A stretch of DNA of 64,000 nucleotides from Blakeslea trispora (Eukaryota; Mucoromycota; Mucoromycetes; Mucorales; Choanephoraceae), in the NCBI GenBank assembly GCA_025331445.1, contig JAIWNE010000030.1, positions 248,001-312,000 on the forward strand, written 5' to 3'. Shown one piece after another: positions 10,555 to 24,300 of the stretch. Within the stretch, counting starts at the first letter, position 1; each line of letters opens with the position of its first letter. The notes below the pieces were generated by a model that did no database searches, had not been told where the DNA came from, and saw nothing but the letters and a program-made list of their open reading frames with translations. The position numbers and the translations under genes were made by a program.

Positions 10555-13500
10555 AAGTTAAAAAAATAAAAAAAAAACACTTAATGATGGATTGCTCTCA
10601 ATTGTGATTTAATTATGCTTCTCAAAGAAAAGAAATCCCCAAAAAGATTGACAGGTCGTATGATCGATCCATACCAAAAGCAAAAAAAAGAGTCCTCAAA
10701 AAATGAAACAATTTCTTGTTTTTGTGGTTTTAAGTTCAGAGGCACGTTACCTTCCAAACACCTTGATCTCGTCTCTCTTTTAAAGATGCAATTGAACATC
10801 TGAGTTATGACTCTTACTTTTCTTTGATAAGATGAAGTGTTGAGACAGTCAAAGTGCACTCAACAGAGTACAATAATATAACAATTTTCATTTTCATTAA
10901 GTATACACACCAACCGAAGTCAGTGCCAAAACCTCCCAAAGTGGAGGAAAAGAAGGCAATATAAAATACGCCGGCTCACATTGAGTATGGCATGCTGTCC
11001 CGTGCAGCGCTACCATACAGCAATGATCATGAGGCGGATCCCTGTTCAAAGGGAGTGCAATAACAATCACCGTCATCCTCCGGTTAACTTGCATACTTAG
11101 CGCTTCACGGGAAGGGAACCAAGTGCGTCGCCAAAGACGATACATAACCATTTTTAAGAGATCAGATGTATGCAGCTGCCCAACAATGAACAAACATACT
11201 CAAGCGAAATTCCTTCACGACAATGAAGCCGATCATTAGAAACTTGGCAGAGCTCGACTCGTCAGTCCGCGTTACTATCACAGCTAGAAAGCTGCCCAGT
11301 CCCAAACGTACTATAATCAGAGTTAGGATAAAGAAACAGAAAACAAGAGAGAAAAGGTCCCTTTTTATATCTTTTTTGACAAGACCAAATCACATGTTAT
11401 TTTGACTGCTAAAATTTTCTAGCAGTCCTTGATGGGACTTGCTTTTTGCTTTATTCCCACCCGTGTGTGTTTTGCGCTATTTTCGCTCTTTTCGCTGATT
11501 GGTTTGTAGGAAAAAGTAAGCAAAGTAGAAAGAGTAAAGAGCTACAAAGAAAGGATGCAGATTTCCTTAGCATTTACTTCACTTCAATATATCAACTCCT
11601 TTCAAAAAAAGCATTGATTACAGTGATACTTGTCCAACCAATTCATATGCTGGTCAGTGCGCGTAGACTCCGCGCTTAATTTTTTTTTAGAAAGACTTGT
11701 AACCTGCTTCTTTATTTTATTGCATGAATACAGTAGACTCTTTCTCTTTTGTAAGACAGTTGTCATCAGCTTTGATACTAACAATAACACCTGCATTTTT
11801 TGAATTTGAAAGTTGTGATTCCATTGAAGCTGATCTGTCTTTAAGGCTTTTTTTTTTATTGTAATTAAAAGTCAAAAAGCTATAACTAACTATATATTGA
11901 TAACTGTACTTACACAATCCTTACTGAAGCAAACAATATTATATATGTACTTAAAGACACTCTGTTTTCTTTCTAAATTTGTTGTAGCGCCTTAGAAAAA
12001 AAAAAAGGGGGGGGGCTATTGAGATCTCCAACATCAGTGTCGATAAATGCTGAGGTTACAAAAGTGAATGGATATCTGCTTGAGCTATACAGGTGCCGAT
12101 TAAGAATGCAACTGAATCAAATAACAATAAAAGTAAGCTTAGACTGAAGCTGAATACGATTGCTGCTATTTTTTTGAACAATTAGAGCAGTAGTATGGGT
12201 CGCGTTTTTTTTCTAAGTGTCCGTCTTGAAGAAAAACATTCTTTACTAATACGAGAATTCTGAAATCAAAGTTTTCTTTTTATATTTGTTTACTTGAATT
12301 CGCGATCAAGATATAGATGTGCGGATGGTTCTTTGTTTTGGCAAAGTAACTTTACAAGCTTTACACACAAAAATCAATGATAATTTTTGCCTTTAAATAA
12401 AAACTCAATTATGTCTGGTCATAAAACATCTTTTAAGAGAGGAAAGTAGTAATAAAGGTAAAATTTGAATTTCAAACAAAGAAAATCAATAAGGGCATCT
12501 TTTCTTTTGTGGTATTTTTCTTAGGCCTCCCTTTTTTGATAGGTAGAATACGAGGATTCTATAAATGTTCAATAACCTCAAGGTTCAGCAGATATATGTT
12601 TACTGAATCTTCTTGTGCAAAGCTTAATTTATTCTCGATAAAAACGTGTCGCATATATGCATGTGTATGCATGTCAAGCATCTCTATTGTTATAGAGGCG
12701 CTTTTAATATGAACATCATAACTAGCTGTTGCGGGTTTTTGAACTGGTAAGCCTATTGCAATCATATACTCTGTTACACTCATAATAATTGTATTTGATG
12801 TAGATACAGGCCTCACCAGCAAAGCCAGATCGCCATTAGCTATAAACAGATATTGCAGCCATTCTTTTCTTGGAGAGTGTTTTGTGCGAAAGAAAAACCT
12901 ATGTGCGGAATGAGGTAACTAAAGAGATACTGGTACTACAAGGTATAAGTTTGCCAATTTTGCATCCCCTTCCATCCGTGTGTGTGTGTGTTTATCAGTC
13001 ATATCGCTGTTGAGATTAACAATATGCCATATTATTTCAATTTAATTATTTAATAGTAGTTCCCAGTTTAGAAAAAAATAAAAGGCTCGAGTGAAATTCG
13101 GTTACTTGTCTAGGTAATACTTTTTAGGTACACAACAGCCACCTTCTCCTTTTTTTTTTTGCCCTCTGAGATTTCAGTCTAACAATGAAATAGATTTACC
13201 CTTATTAATTTGCTGACATACTAACTAGCCAATTCGTTCATTATTATTGTATACTTCCTGTCGTACCGGACATCCTTTGTTGCTTTATCTGACCGCCTAT
13301 TTAGTCGCAATAACATAAAAAAAAGAGACACATAGTTGCAATCAAACAGAAAGAGAGGTCGAGACGAGTTGAGTTATAGTCTTTTTAGAACTCGAGTCTA
13401 CATTTGGACAGCCGCATTTTTTCGTATATAAAAAACACAATAAAATGTATAAATGTATGTGTGTTACTGTTATCGAGTATGAAAGCTGCGTATGAAAAGG

Positions 13501-13590
13501 ATCTATTTTTATTGGATAGATGCAAATTGAAGTAATTAAATTAAAAATTGTAAGGCAACCCAAAAGAAGCGATCCTTACTGTCTTTCTTT

Positions 13591-13592
<2 letters not shown>
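10555..13592. other. Long gene-free stretch upstream of the MAP kinase
   Basis: About 3 kb without a supportable gene. At 10615-10803 a short plus-strand frame contains CFCGFKF and may be transposon debris. From about 10900 to 11330 the base composition is visibly less AT-rich than its flanks, with open but unrecognised frames on both strands. An 8-bp perfect hairpin lies at 11404-11427. A G-run is at 12006-12014. From 11700 on I see only AT-rich sequence. Confidence 0.5.

Positions 13593-13625
<33 letters not shown>
13593..13625 (+). repeat. (TC)n microsatellite upstream of the MAP kinase start
   Basis: About 16 TC units end 27 bases before the ATG at 13652. CT-rich leaders are common before fungal starts. 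It also sits inside an open frame that runs from an upstream ATG at 13520 into the kinase, where it would encode alternating Ser and Leu. Confidence 0.9.
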
Positions 13626-13629
<4 letters not shown>

Positions 13630-13651
13630 TTATATTGAGATTCAGAGAAAT

Positions 13652-15124
<1,473 letters not shown>

Positions 15125-17649
15125 ATTATCCTGTTGCCATTATACCTTTTTTTTTAAAAAAAATACATTGATCATCAAAAAGCTATATCTGATTGGTCGA
15201 GAATGAAAGACGATTGAATATGACAAATGATGAACAATTCAGCTTTCTTTCTTTTTTTACACTTTCTAATTTTATGTGTGTGTGTAGTTGTTTTCTCAAG
15301 AAAAACAAAAGTCAATGAGCGAAAGGGGTTTCAAAAAGAAATCAAACTGATGCTGTAACGAGGAAGAAAGATGTGGGTACGGGCTTCAGTGTTCTTTCAT
15401 ATAATTTTGGCTTGTATTAGTATTCATGAATAGTTGAGATGACATTACTTGGTTAACCCAGGAAAAAACTGTAAGATGTTGTGGTGCTTCATTTTTTTCA
15501 TGCTATTTGTTTATACAAGAAAAACAAAGAAAACTCCAAAAAAAAAAGACCAAAAAAGTAAACGTATTAATATTTGAGATGAAAGTAGCGTAGATTAGAC
15601 TGGCCAACTTGAAAGTGTAAAAATAAATAAACAATTTGAAGCTATCACATCAATGGCAAGAAACAAAGTTTATAAATTATGTTGCCTGCTTCATACTAAA
15701 AGATCACATGCAGTGCCCAAACACAAAATTCACTTGGCATCATTTGCGCCTATCTTATTTGTGAGGCGATTGGTGTACCCAAACTATACTAAGCCTAATA
15801 TGATTATGACAGTCAAATATGCTTACGACCGTAAAGCTTCTTGTCTGATAATAGTTAAATGTTAGTGTTTCCGTCGACCCATACATTGTTATTTAGAAGA
15901 AAAAAAAAGAATACAAGAATTTTATTGGTTGAACTTAGAAAATCAATAAGCTCTAGAAGACCAGCCATTTATCTTTGCCCTTTTTTTATCGTTCACTTTA
16001 TCCTTCGAATTCCCAATCCGTAGAAGCGAATCTTTGACAAGCTCTACTTTAGCTTCAAGAAGTTGTAGGTCATGAAAGAATTTAGTTTCAAGAGCTTACA
16101 ATTCGCTTCTCAGGTTCTAGATGATCTGCAAAGTTGGTGTTCATCAACGGGTTTCCATATTTGTACTAAATGTTACACAAGTACACTATGGAGACTCGTT
16201 TTCATTGTTTCTAGAATTTCATGGTTACCAATATCCCCGCTGTACCATGATAGCAGAGTAGCACTACAGGTGTCAAAGTCTATCAGAGCTTTTATTTAGT
16301 CGAATAGAATGCTTTATAGCTATGTGATGAATAGTGTCAGCCCTACTATATCCTGTCCAGAAAAGACTACTGCAGGATTTACTTGTTGTGCAAGCAAATG
16401 AAGGCAAACAGACACTTCTCTTTTTTTTTTTTTTTTTTTTGTTTCGATCAAGTAAGGTTGTAGTATGATTGAAATTACAATGATTTCGCTAATAAACTAC
16501 CCCTCTGTCTTAAATCTGTTCATCCCTCAATAGGACAGTTGTTTTTGTCTTCCCAGTACAACTAATCTCTCTTTCTACGATATCCTCTCAATGGTTGTTG
16601 TTGTTGTGTGTTTGTGTTTTGCCTTATTGTACACGGTATATTGAGGATATATAGGACATATAGTACGGTTACACCTTGCAATAACAGTATCAGTATCTCC
16701 GTTTACTTTACTTTACCTGTGCAACCCTCGTCTGCACCGAATAACTGTATTGCGGGGGCAATGGTGTACCTGCATCACAAGCCAATGCTAATGTTGCCAA
16801 TCATACTACTCATGGTAGCGAATGGAGTCTCAATCCAAAACGATCAAACAAAACAATTCAAGAAAAGCGCAGCAAAGCCAGCATATTCTTTGCTTTCAAA
16901 ACAAATATTCAAACTATAGTTTGATTACAAATGATAGATGCCTGATCCAACAAGATTGAGAAAACTATCGAAATGGACTGTCTTTTTTGAGGAGAAACTC
17001 CCACTCTATAATGGTAAATGATACTATTAGAGGAATTTACAAGCCTATTTATCCTCTAATGTAGCTTGGCACAACCAATTAGCTTTTGGTAATCGTCAAA
17101 AACAAAGTCAAGTATTATAGGGCTGAGAACAAGGATGATCAACCTATCTGCATATGTTTAAATGAGGAACATATTTAAGCTCACACTCAGCAAGTAAAGG
17201 TCTATTAAAGACATCAAACTTTAGAGCAAGGGAGCCCACCTTTTTTTTTTATGAAGCACCAAACAATCCTACTTGGTGCATTCCTTGTGATGAACTAACA
17301 GAAAAAAAAAGAAAAGCAGAGTATAACACAGCATTTGACCTCGATCTCGCCTTCTTAATTCTCGTAACTCGTGCTTTTTCTTTTTTTTTTTTTTGCTTCC
17401 CCCTGCTTCCCCCCTTGCCCTCTTTCATATTATCTTATGGTTCACTTGATAGGGTCTATTCTATTCCCCGCAGCCTTTCTTCTAAATTCTTCTTTTCTCT
17501 TCTACCAATTTATCATTGCTGTTCAGTGGCCCTCTTTCTGTGTACCTTGACATGTTACTCAGTCAATTTGTTACTAACTACAGAAAAAAATTGTTTATTA
17601 TCTGCTTACCTAAACAAGGGATAACATGAGTATTGGTTGTCAACCCAAT
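15125..17649. other. Gene-free stretch between MAP kinase and white-collar gene
   Basis: About 2.5 kb. The first 300 bases are the AT-rich 3' flank of the kinase. Short open frames (15653-15865, 16072-16299, 16608-16919) show no family resemblance and no splice context. A run of more than 20 T lies near 16422-16440, and further T-runs occur near 17240 and 17380. Confidence 0.5.
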
Positions 17650-17667
17650 AGATCGATCATAGCCAAT
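17650..17667 (+). promoter_or_regulatory. GATC repeat and CCAAT box upstream of the white-collar gene
   Basis: AGATCGATCAT (GATC twice in tandem) is followed at once by AGCCAAT, about 300 bp before the start codon. Tandem GAT(C) motifs are the kind of site bound by GATA-finger white-collar complexes, and CCAAT is a general fungal activator site. A role in autoregulation by light is inference only. Confidence 0.35.
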
Positions 17668-17825
17668 CATTAAAAAGCCTAATCCTAAAATGGATTTCGC
17701 TTGACTTTTTTCGGTTCTTTAGTGGCACTATTTCTCAATTATTTTAGACTATACCACCTTTCTCACTCTTAATTTTATTCGTCTCTTTCTCTCTCTCTTT
17801 TTTTCTTTCACTATTTTTCTCTTTT

Positions 17826-17832
17826 TATAAAG
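17826..17832 (+). promoter_or_regulatory. TATA-like box of the white-collar gene
   Basis: TATAAAG lies 122 bp before the ATG at 17954, followed by a long T/C-rich tract typical of fungal leaders. There is no direct evidence for the start of transcription. Confidence 0.4.
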
Positions 17833-17953
17833 ATAGGGAAATTTAAGCAGTATCGTATTCCTTTTTCCTTCTTTTTTTTTTTCTTACTTGCTCTTCTTCT
17901 TATTACTGTCTTTTCTTTTCTTCTTCTTTTACACTATCTCTTCTTTATAAACC

Positions 17954-20239
17954 ATGTCTCAGCAATATCAGCAACAACAACACCCTGCCTTAGCTTATGC
18001 TTCAGCTACTCCACTTAATATTCCAGGGTTAACGCAGCCGATCAGAAACGATCAGCAGTTACAAGAGATGCCAACGATCGATCTTAGACCTATGGAGTCT
18101 ACACCTACAAATATCTCAGAAGCACCCTTAACCGGTGTCTACTCAAGCTCTGGTTTCGATATGATTGGTGTGCTCTCTCGACTAGTGAACAGGTGAGAAT
18201 TAGAAAGGGAAAAAAATTGTCTTCTAGAACATACTCTGATTCGACCAAAATTAGACCCAATCCTCAAATTAATTTAGGTCCGATAGACATGTCTTGTTCT
18301 TTCTTGGTAACAGATGCTCGTCAATATGATTGTCCTATTGTCTATTGCTCTCCTACCTTTGAGCATTTGACAGGCTATGTAGCGACTGAAATTGTGGGTC
18401 GTAACTGTCGTTTCCTTCAAGCACCCGATGGTCAAGTCACTGTAGGGTCTCGTCGTACCTATACTGATAATCAAGCTGTTTATCACTTGAAAGCTCAAAT
18501 GCTTCAAAACAAAGAGCATCAAGCCAGTATCATCAATTATCGAAAAGGTGGTCAGGTAAATCTAGCGCTGCTTATAATTTCTCTTGAAACTAATGTTCTT
18601 AATAGCCTTTTGTCAATCTAATCACAGTCATTCCTATCACAGATGATGATGGAATTGTCACCTTTTTCGTTGGACTTCAAGTAGATTTGGTTGAACAGCC
18701 CAATGCTATTCTTGAGAAAATGAAGAGTAAAATATATTTTCTAAAGACTGAATAACAAAAAGGCTGATCAACATTAAAATAGATGGTACTTATATGGTAA
18801 ATTACCAGCAGACGAATATCCCTCCTTATATTCCAGGCAAAAGTAAACAAGAAAGCCTTTTTTTTATTATTATTATTTGTAAACAAATACTAATTGGCTT
18901 ATTTGTTTGTTGTTTTATGTGTCGCAATAGATTTCAACTCGGAGCCTGTAGATGACTACTTTCGTGAAGTGCCCTCAGCCCTCCCTACACATTCTTCCTC
19001 TGCCCTTGTCTCTCCTCCCTCTGCTCAGGCTAGTTCTGAAATTCTTAGTCTTGTCAACTGCTCAGGTGAAAATGAACAACAGTTACAGCAAGAGTGGAAT
19101 AGGCTGCTGTTAGATCAATCGGAAGACTTTATTCATGTCTTATCTCTCAAGGGCTTCTTTCTTTATTGTTCACGCTCTTCTTCTCATCTGTTGGAACATG
19201 ACCCTGAGGAACTTGTCGGCCACCCTCTTTCTTCCATCTGTCATCCTTCCGATATCGTGCCTGTCATGCGCGAAATCAAAGAAGCAGCAAGTGAGACAGG
19301 CAAAGTCATCAACTTGATTTTCCGTGTCCGTCGTAAATATTCCGGTTATATGTGGATGGAGTGTCAAGGCAAGATTCACATTGACCAAAGCAAAGGCCGC
19401 AAATGCTTAATTATGGCAGGACGTGAACGACCCATGTATCAGTTGTTTCACAAGGAAATTGTAGATGCACAAGATATTGCTCAAGGTAGCGAGTTCTGGA
19501 CAAAGGCTAGTTTGAATGGATTGTTCCTCCATGTCACTTCAACAAGCGAAGAAGTGGTTGGATTCTCTGCTGATGCATTAGAGGGTGCTACACTTTATCA
19601 GTATGTAGGTGATGAACATATGCGAGATATCACTCGTGCACTGGAGCTTGTGCGTGATGGTCAAATAGTCAATCTTCATCATACATTACAGAACAACAAG
19701 GGTGATTACGTCTCTGTGCTTTCCACGTTCTATCCCGGTGATACCTCATTTGGCAAAGGCAGACCTAGTTTTACCCTTGTTCAGATTCGTGCAAAGGAAA
19801 CAAATGATAAAACACATTCAATGGATGTGATAGATTCTTCTGCTTCGACTACTGGTGAGACTGACTATGAAGAAAATATGTTTGCAGAGCTTGAGACTGT
19901 TCGAGGCACATCATGGCAATATGAGCTACACCAACTCCAATTAGCTAATCGTAAATTAAAGGAGCAGCTTGAACATTACTCAAATCCTAAGCGCAAGAAG
20001 GTAAGGAAGCTTAAAAATAAAGATAAATTGTTCTTAACGTAATTATATTTTTTTAGCAAAAGAAGAAGTCCTTAGGACTTGCCGATGTCCCAAAGATCTG
20101 TGCACAATGTCAAAGTACAGATTCACCCGAGTGGCGCAAAGGACCTAATGGGCCCAAAGAACTCTGCAATGCCTGCGGCTTGAGATACGCAAAATCTTTA
20201 TCATTGAAAAAAGCAGAAAATTCGTCTGTCACAGTGTAA
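17954..20239 (+). CDS. wc-1: White-collar-1-type blue-light photoreceptor and GATA transcription factor
   Basis: Flavin-binding light sensor and DNA-binding regulator, nuclear, 657 residues. Exons: 17954-18192, 18255-18555, 18606-18726, 18783-18842, 18931-20000, 20057-20239. The N-terminus is Gln-rich. A LOV domain follows, with the flavin-adduct cysteine at residue 131 in [12 protein letters not shown]. Two further PAS domains follow (around [17 protein letters not shown] and [14 protein letters not shown]), the second used for WC-2 partnering in known family members. The last exon encodes a C-x2-C-x18-C-x2-C GATA finger (CAQC ... CNAC), the spacing usual for white-collar proteins. Mucorales carry several wc-1 paralogues, some lacking the finger; this one has it. 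Which paralogue this is cannot be told from the window. The small 60-nt exon 4 and the GT-AAAC donor at 18843 are the least certain joins. Confidence 0.94.
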
Positions 20240-21301
20240 ATTAGCATATCATATTCTATTCACATTCTTCATTTCATCCCCCCCCTCCCTCGCTTGTAGC
20301 AACAATAATAGTATGAATAAAACATAATCTTATTTTCTCACAACTCTATGGCTTGTGACTATGTGTAAGAAACAATATGCATTAAATTGAGATCGATTGA
20401 AACATGATTATTATGCGCTTACAGAATGTTAAAAGGAAATATGAAGGAACCAGAGCTATGTTGCATTCACACTTTTGTGTTATTACTTTATTACCATGGC
20501 TGGCTCGCTAAATTGAGCAACTTGATCGCTGTCTGAATACCCTAAAAAAATATTTTTATGATTCAAGATATTTGTCATTAAAGATAGTTTGTGCTATCTT
20601 TAAAGAAAAAAAAAAAACAATTGACACTTCTACCTTTGGACCAAATCCCATTTGGACACTTTTCTCTTAAGAGGAGAAAGTGAAAGCAACACATGCCAAC
20701 ATTCATATGTCTTTACATAAAAAGCAGTAAAGAAATTTAACTTGATATATTTTGACAGCTTAATCCTCCTTTTGAAATTTCTCCATTTATGTATGTTTTG
20801 AATTTCAGATGAAGCATTTTAGCAATAGCCTTATGTATACGAGTACATGTCCTGTGTAATATGTTTAATCCTCAAGGGAAGAATGAATGTAGATCGAGTA
20901 AGATGTTCTTTTCCCTCCCATAAATACACATATTATCGTCTAATTCTGAGACAACCTGGTGAGGCTTAAGCAAAACACTGCAAAAGCATTTGAAACCAAC
21001 TGTATTGTCCAGGCAAATCAGCAATTAACCTCAGAAGCGCCACCTGATGAGGCTGGTTAAACCTTATTACTGCCAATGATTGTTTGCTGACTGGATGTAA
21101 ATTTCTTTATAAGAGATACGTAATTCGATATAGTCTATTCTCTTTTATAGAATTGAAGAAAGCTAATTTTAGCTCTGAAAATACCCAAATTTAAGACCCA
21201 AAGTTTCTCCTCCTAGGTATATCAAGTCCGCCAGTCTCGAAAACTAAATTATTTGAAACACTCTTCTTTTTTTTTGGTTTTGTTTTAACTTTGATTAACT
21301 C
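20240..21301. other. Intergenic region before the Rho GEF
   Basis: About 1 kb without a gene. It holds the 3' flank of the white-collar gene, a C-run at 20279-20286, the hairpin at 20578-20603, a near-palindrome around CTCTTAAGAG at 20665, and presumably the Rho GEF promoter (TATAAG near 21110). Confidence 0.5.
20578..20603. repeat. Perfect 10-bp hairpin
   Basis: TTAAAGATAG (20578-20587) and CTATCTTTAA (20594-20603) are exact reverse complements around a 6-base loop and are followed by a poly-A run. It could be a small element end or act in 3'-end formation. No partner is known. Confidence 0.6.
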
Positions 21302-24300
21302 ATGTCTAACCATCACCATCAACAATACCAGCCACAGTATTATGATGATGCTGGTCATCAGCAAGGAAACTCTCAAGATGAGATTGGCGCCATGTTGAAC
21401 TCGCTTGCTGGACAATCCCAGCCCTCTCATCCTGGATACTATCCAAACAATCATCATGTAAGCTATTTAGCTTATATATCTATCTTGTACTCTCTAAACC
21501 ATTCTATATCTAGGCTTCTTCAGGCTACTATGGCAACTATTACCCTCAACATAACAACCCCCCTCCGCCTATGCTACCTGCCAGAACAGAGGCAAATGGC
21601 TATATCAACAACAATACGACCCACAATGGTTCCAATAAATACCATTATCCTCAAGACAATGGCTATTATCCACCTGCTCATGGCTATTATCCTCCCAGCA
21701 ACAGCCATCCATTACCTCCCACGCCTGTACCTCAACGAGTTTCTTCTATGAATGACGGCTATTCATTACCAAACATGCCTATGCCTGTTCCTCAAATCCC
21801 TTCTCAGCATAGACGTCAGCTCTCCAACAGTAGTATTCAAAGTGGCGATATGATGATGCACCGTACGCATGCTCCTTACCCTCCAACGACTCAACATCAA
21901 CAGAATTCTGTTCAAGGCACACCACCAGGTTCTCCTGGCCAGAACCATATCTATCCTCAAGCCATGTATCCTCCTGCAGGCTACCCCGATGCCACGCAAG
22001 AGATGATCAATAGTTCTTATCGACCCAACATTCAGCAACAGCCATCGGAGGTCTCGACCATCTCCACAGGCAGTAGTGCTACATTGGCTGCTCGACCTTC
22101 ACCTCCACCCATTCAATCTACTCACGTATCACCTCCTTCGCGCCGAGCGCCTTCCTCGCTTCGAAACAATTTAATCATGACCATTGAGCGCCCTCGTTTC
22201 GACTATTTACCAGAGAATGCGACAGCCGAAGATGGCGAAGTACCTTTTATTCCTGTATCACCCGACACTGATAGTGATGAAGATACAGAATATTTTGTCA
22301 CCCATCGAGCCAATGCTTATTCACCTACAACTCAGCGTGTGGATCCTCTTAACAGCCTGGATGCTGCTATTGCCACACCAGTAACAGTAACACCTGTCTC
22401 TACCTTCCAACAGCCTGTCAGTTTACACCACGTTTCTGAGCCTCACTTCTCACAACCAGGACATGCAGGAGAAGAAGAAGAAGAGCGAGAAGAATTTGTA
22501 GCAGCGACAGAAGCACCAAGACATCACGAGCAAGAGGAAGAAGAAGAAGGAGAAAAAGTACAAGAACCCAACTACGGCTTGATCTCAGTTTTGTCAGTTG
22601 CCTTTATACGTGCTGTTAAGGGTCTTGAGAATGTCAGAGAATTATGGTGTGCAAGTGAATACAATGAGTCATTCACAGGCTCAGAGGCTGTGACGATTAT
22701 TAAAAACTTGCTGAAAGAACAAGTACCTGATGAATACTGCTTCTTAGTATGCAACACCTTGATGAGATCTCAACCTCCCTTGTTTTCACCTACGCAATAT
22801 TCTCAAAAATCGCTGATTTCCAAGACAGTTAATGCAGACGATACATACTATCTAGAAGAGGACATTTCAGATGACAATGTACCTTCCGGTGTCTTACCTA
22901 GCTTGACACCTTGTTATAGTTACGCTTGTCGAGCAGGCGCTAGTACTTGCTATTCCGAATCATGTCCTCACATAGGCAGAGATTTCATTGTGGATGATAA
23001 GGAAGAAACTACTGTATCTCATGATGCTGCCAATTTAGCCATAAGTTCACCTGAAGGTGGTTGGCTTGTGTCTCATGAAGCTTGGTCTGCTCGTATGGAT
23101 CGAGAGTTTTTGAAGACGCTGGATAAGAAGGAGATTGGCCGTCAAGAAGTTCTGAATGAAACTATTTACTCGGAAGAAAAATATTTGGCAGATCTTACTA
23201 TCTTGCACGAAGTTGTTGTTAAGGGCATAGAGACATCGGGTGTCATTGATCCAGACCATGTGAAGCGATTTATTCAAACTGTGTTCAACAACTATCAAGA
23301 GTTATTGCAGATGAGTGATTCCATGTTTAAAGATATGTTGGCTAGATATCGACAATACGAAGGCCAATGTGTTCCCACCATTGGTGATATTTTAGTTCAG
23401 CACATGCAGTTCTTTGAAGAAGCCTATGTCAAGTATAGTCCACACGCACTTTTAGCTAAATACCTGGCTGAAGCTGAAATCAAGAACAATCCAGAATTCG
23501 ACAAGTTCTGCAAAGAATTAGCCAAGCATGATCGTACGAATCGTTTGCCTATCTGGCATTACTTGCTCAGTCCTGTCACACGTATGCAACGTTACCCTCT
23601 ATTGATCGAGGCCTTGTTGAAGAAGACACCAGAGGATCATCCTGACCACGTATTCTTAACTCGCAGTTATGATATCATTCGTTCTGTAGCCACCAAGGCT
23701 GACAATGCAGCCACCGCTATCAAAAAGCGATTAGCCATCCTTCATATCCGTGACAGCATCATTTTCAAACAAGGGGAAGTATACGATTTGCAATTGGATG
23801 ATTCCAGTCGTCGCTTATACCATCAAGGCATCTTGAAGCGTCGTAGTGGCTCCCTGGATGTTGCTGACAAGAACGATATCTATGTCTTTGTCTTTGATCA
23901 TATGTTGCTGATGACCAAGCTCCGTAAAACCAATACAGGAGAAGAATACCGACTCTGGAAGAAGCCTATTCCCTTGCAAATGCTGGCTGTGCAAAACAAC
24001 GCTTCTGTATTGAAGCAAAATTCAACTGCCAATTCATTGTATACTCAGGCCAATGTTGGTGCTAGTTTGAATTTGCATCATTTAGGCTCCCGTGGTGGTG
24101 CCATCTACCAATTCTTTTGCTCTTCTGTAGAAGAGAAACAGACATGGACTAAGGCTATTGATGATGCCAAGGCGACACTCAAGAAGCGTCATGGTGATTC
24201 TGAGGTATTTGAGCTCAAACCCTTGGATGATGTCAACTTCCGTAACATCAGTGCAGGTCCCAGTACAGGCACAACCACTCGTATCAACTGCTCTGTACCT

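Noticed and set aside
16608..16919. A 103-residue frame in the gap before the white-collar gene
   Set aside because: No ATG at its beginning, mixed hydrophobic composition without a domain, no neighbouring exons.
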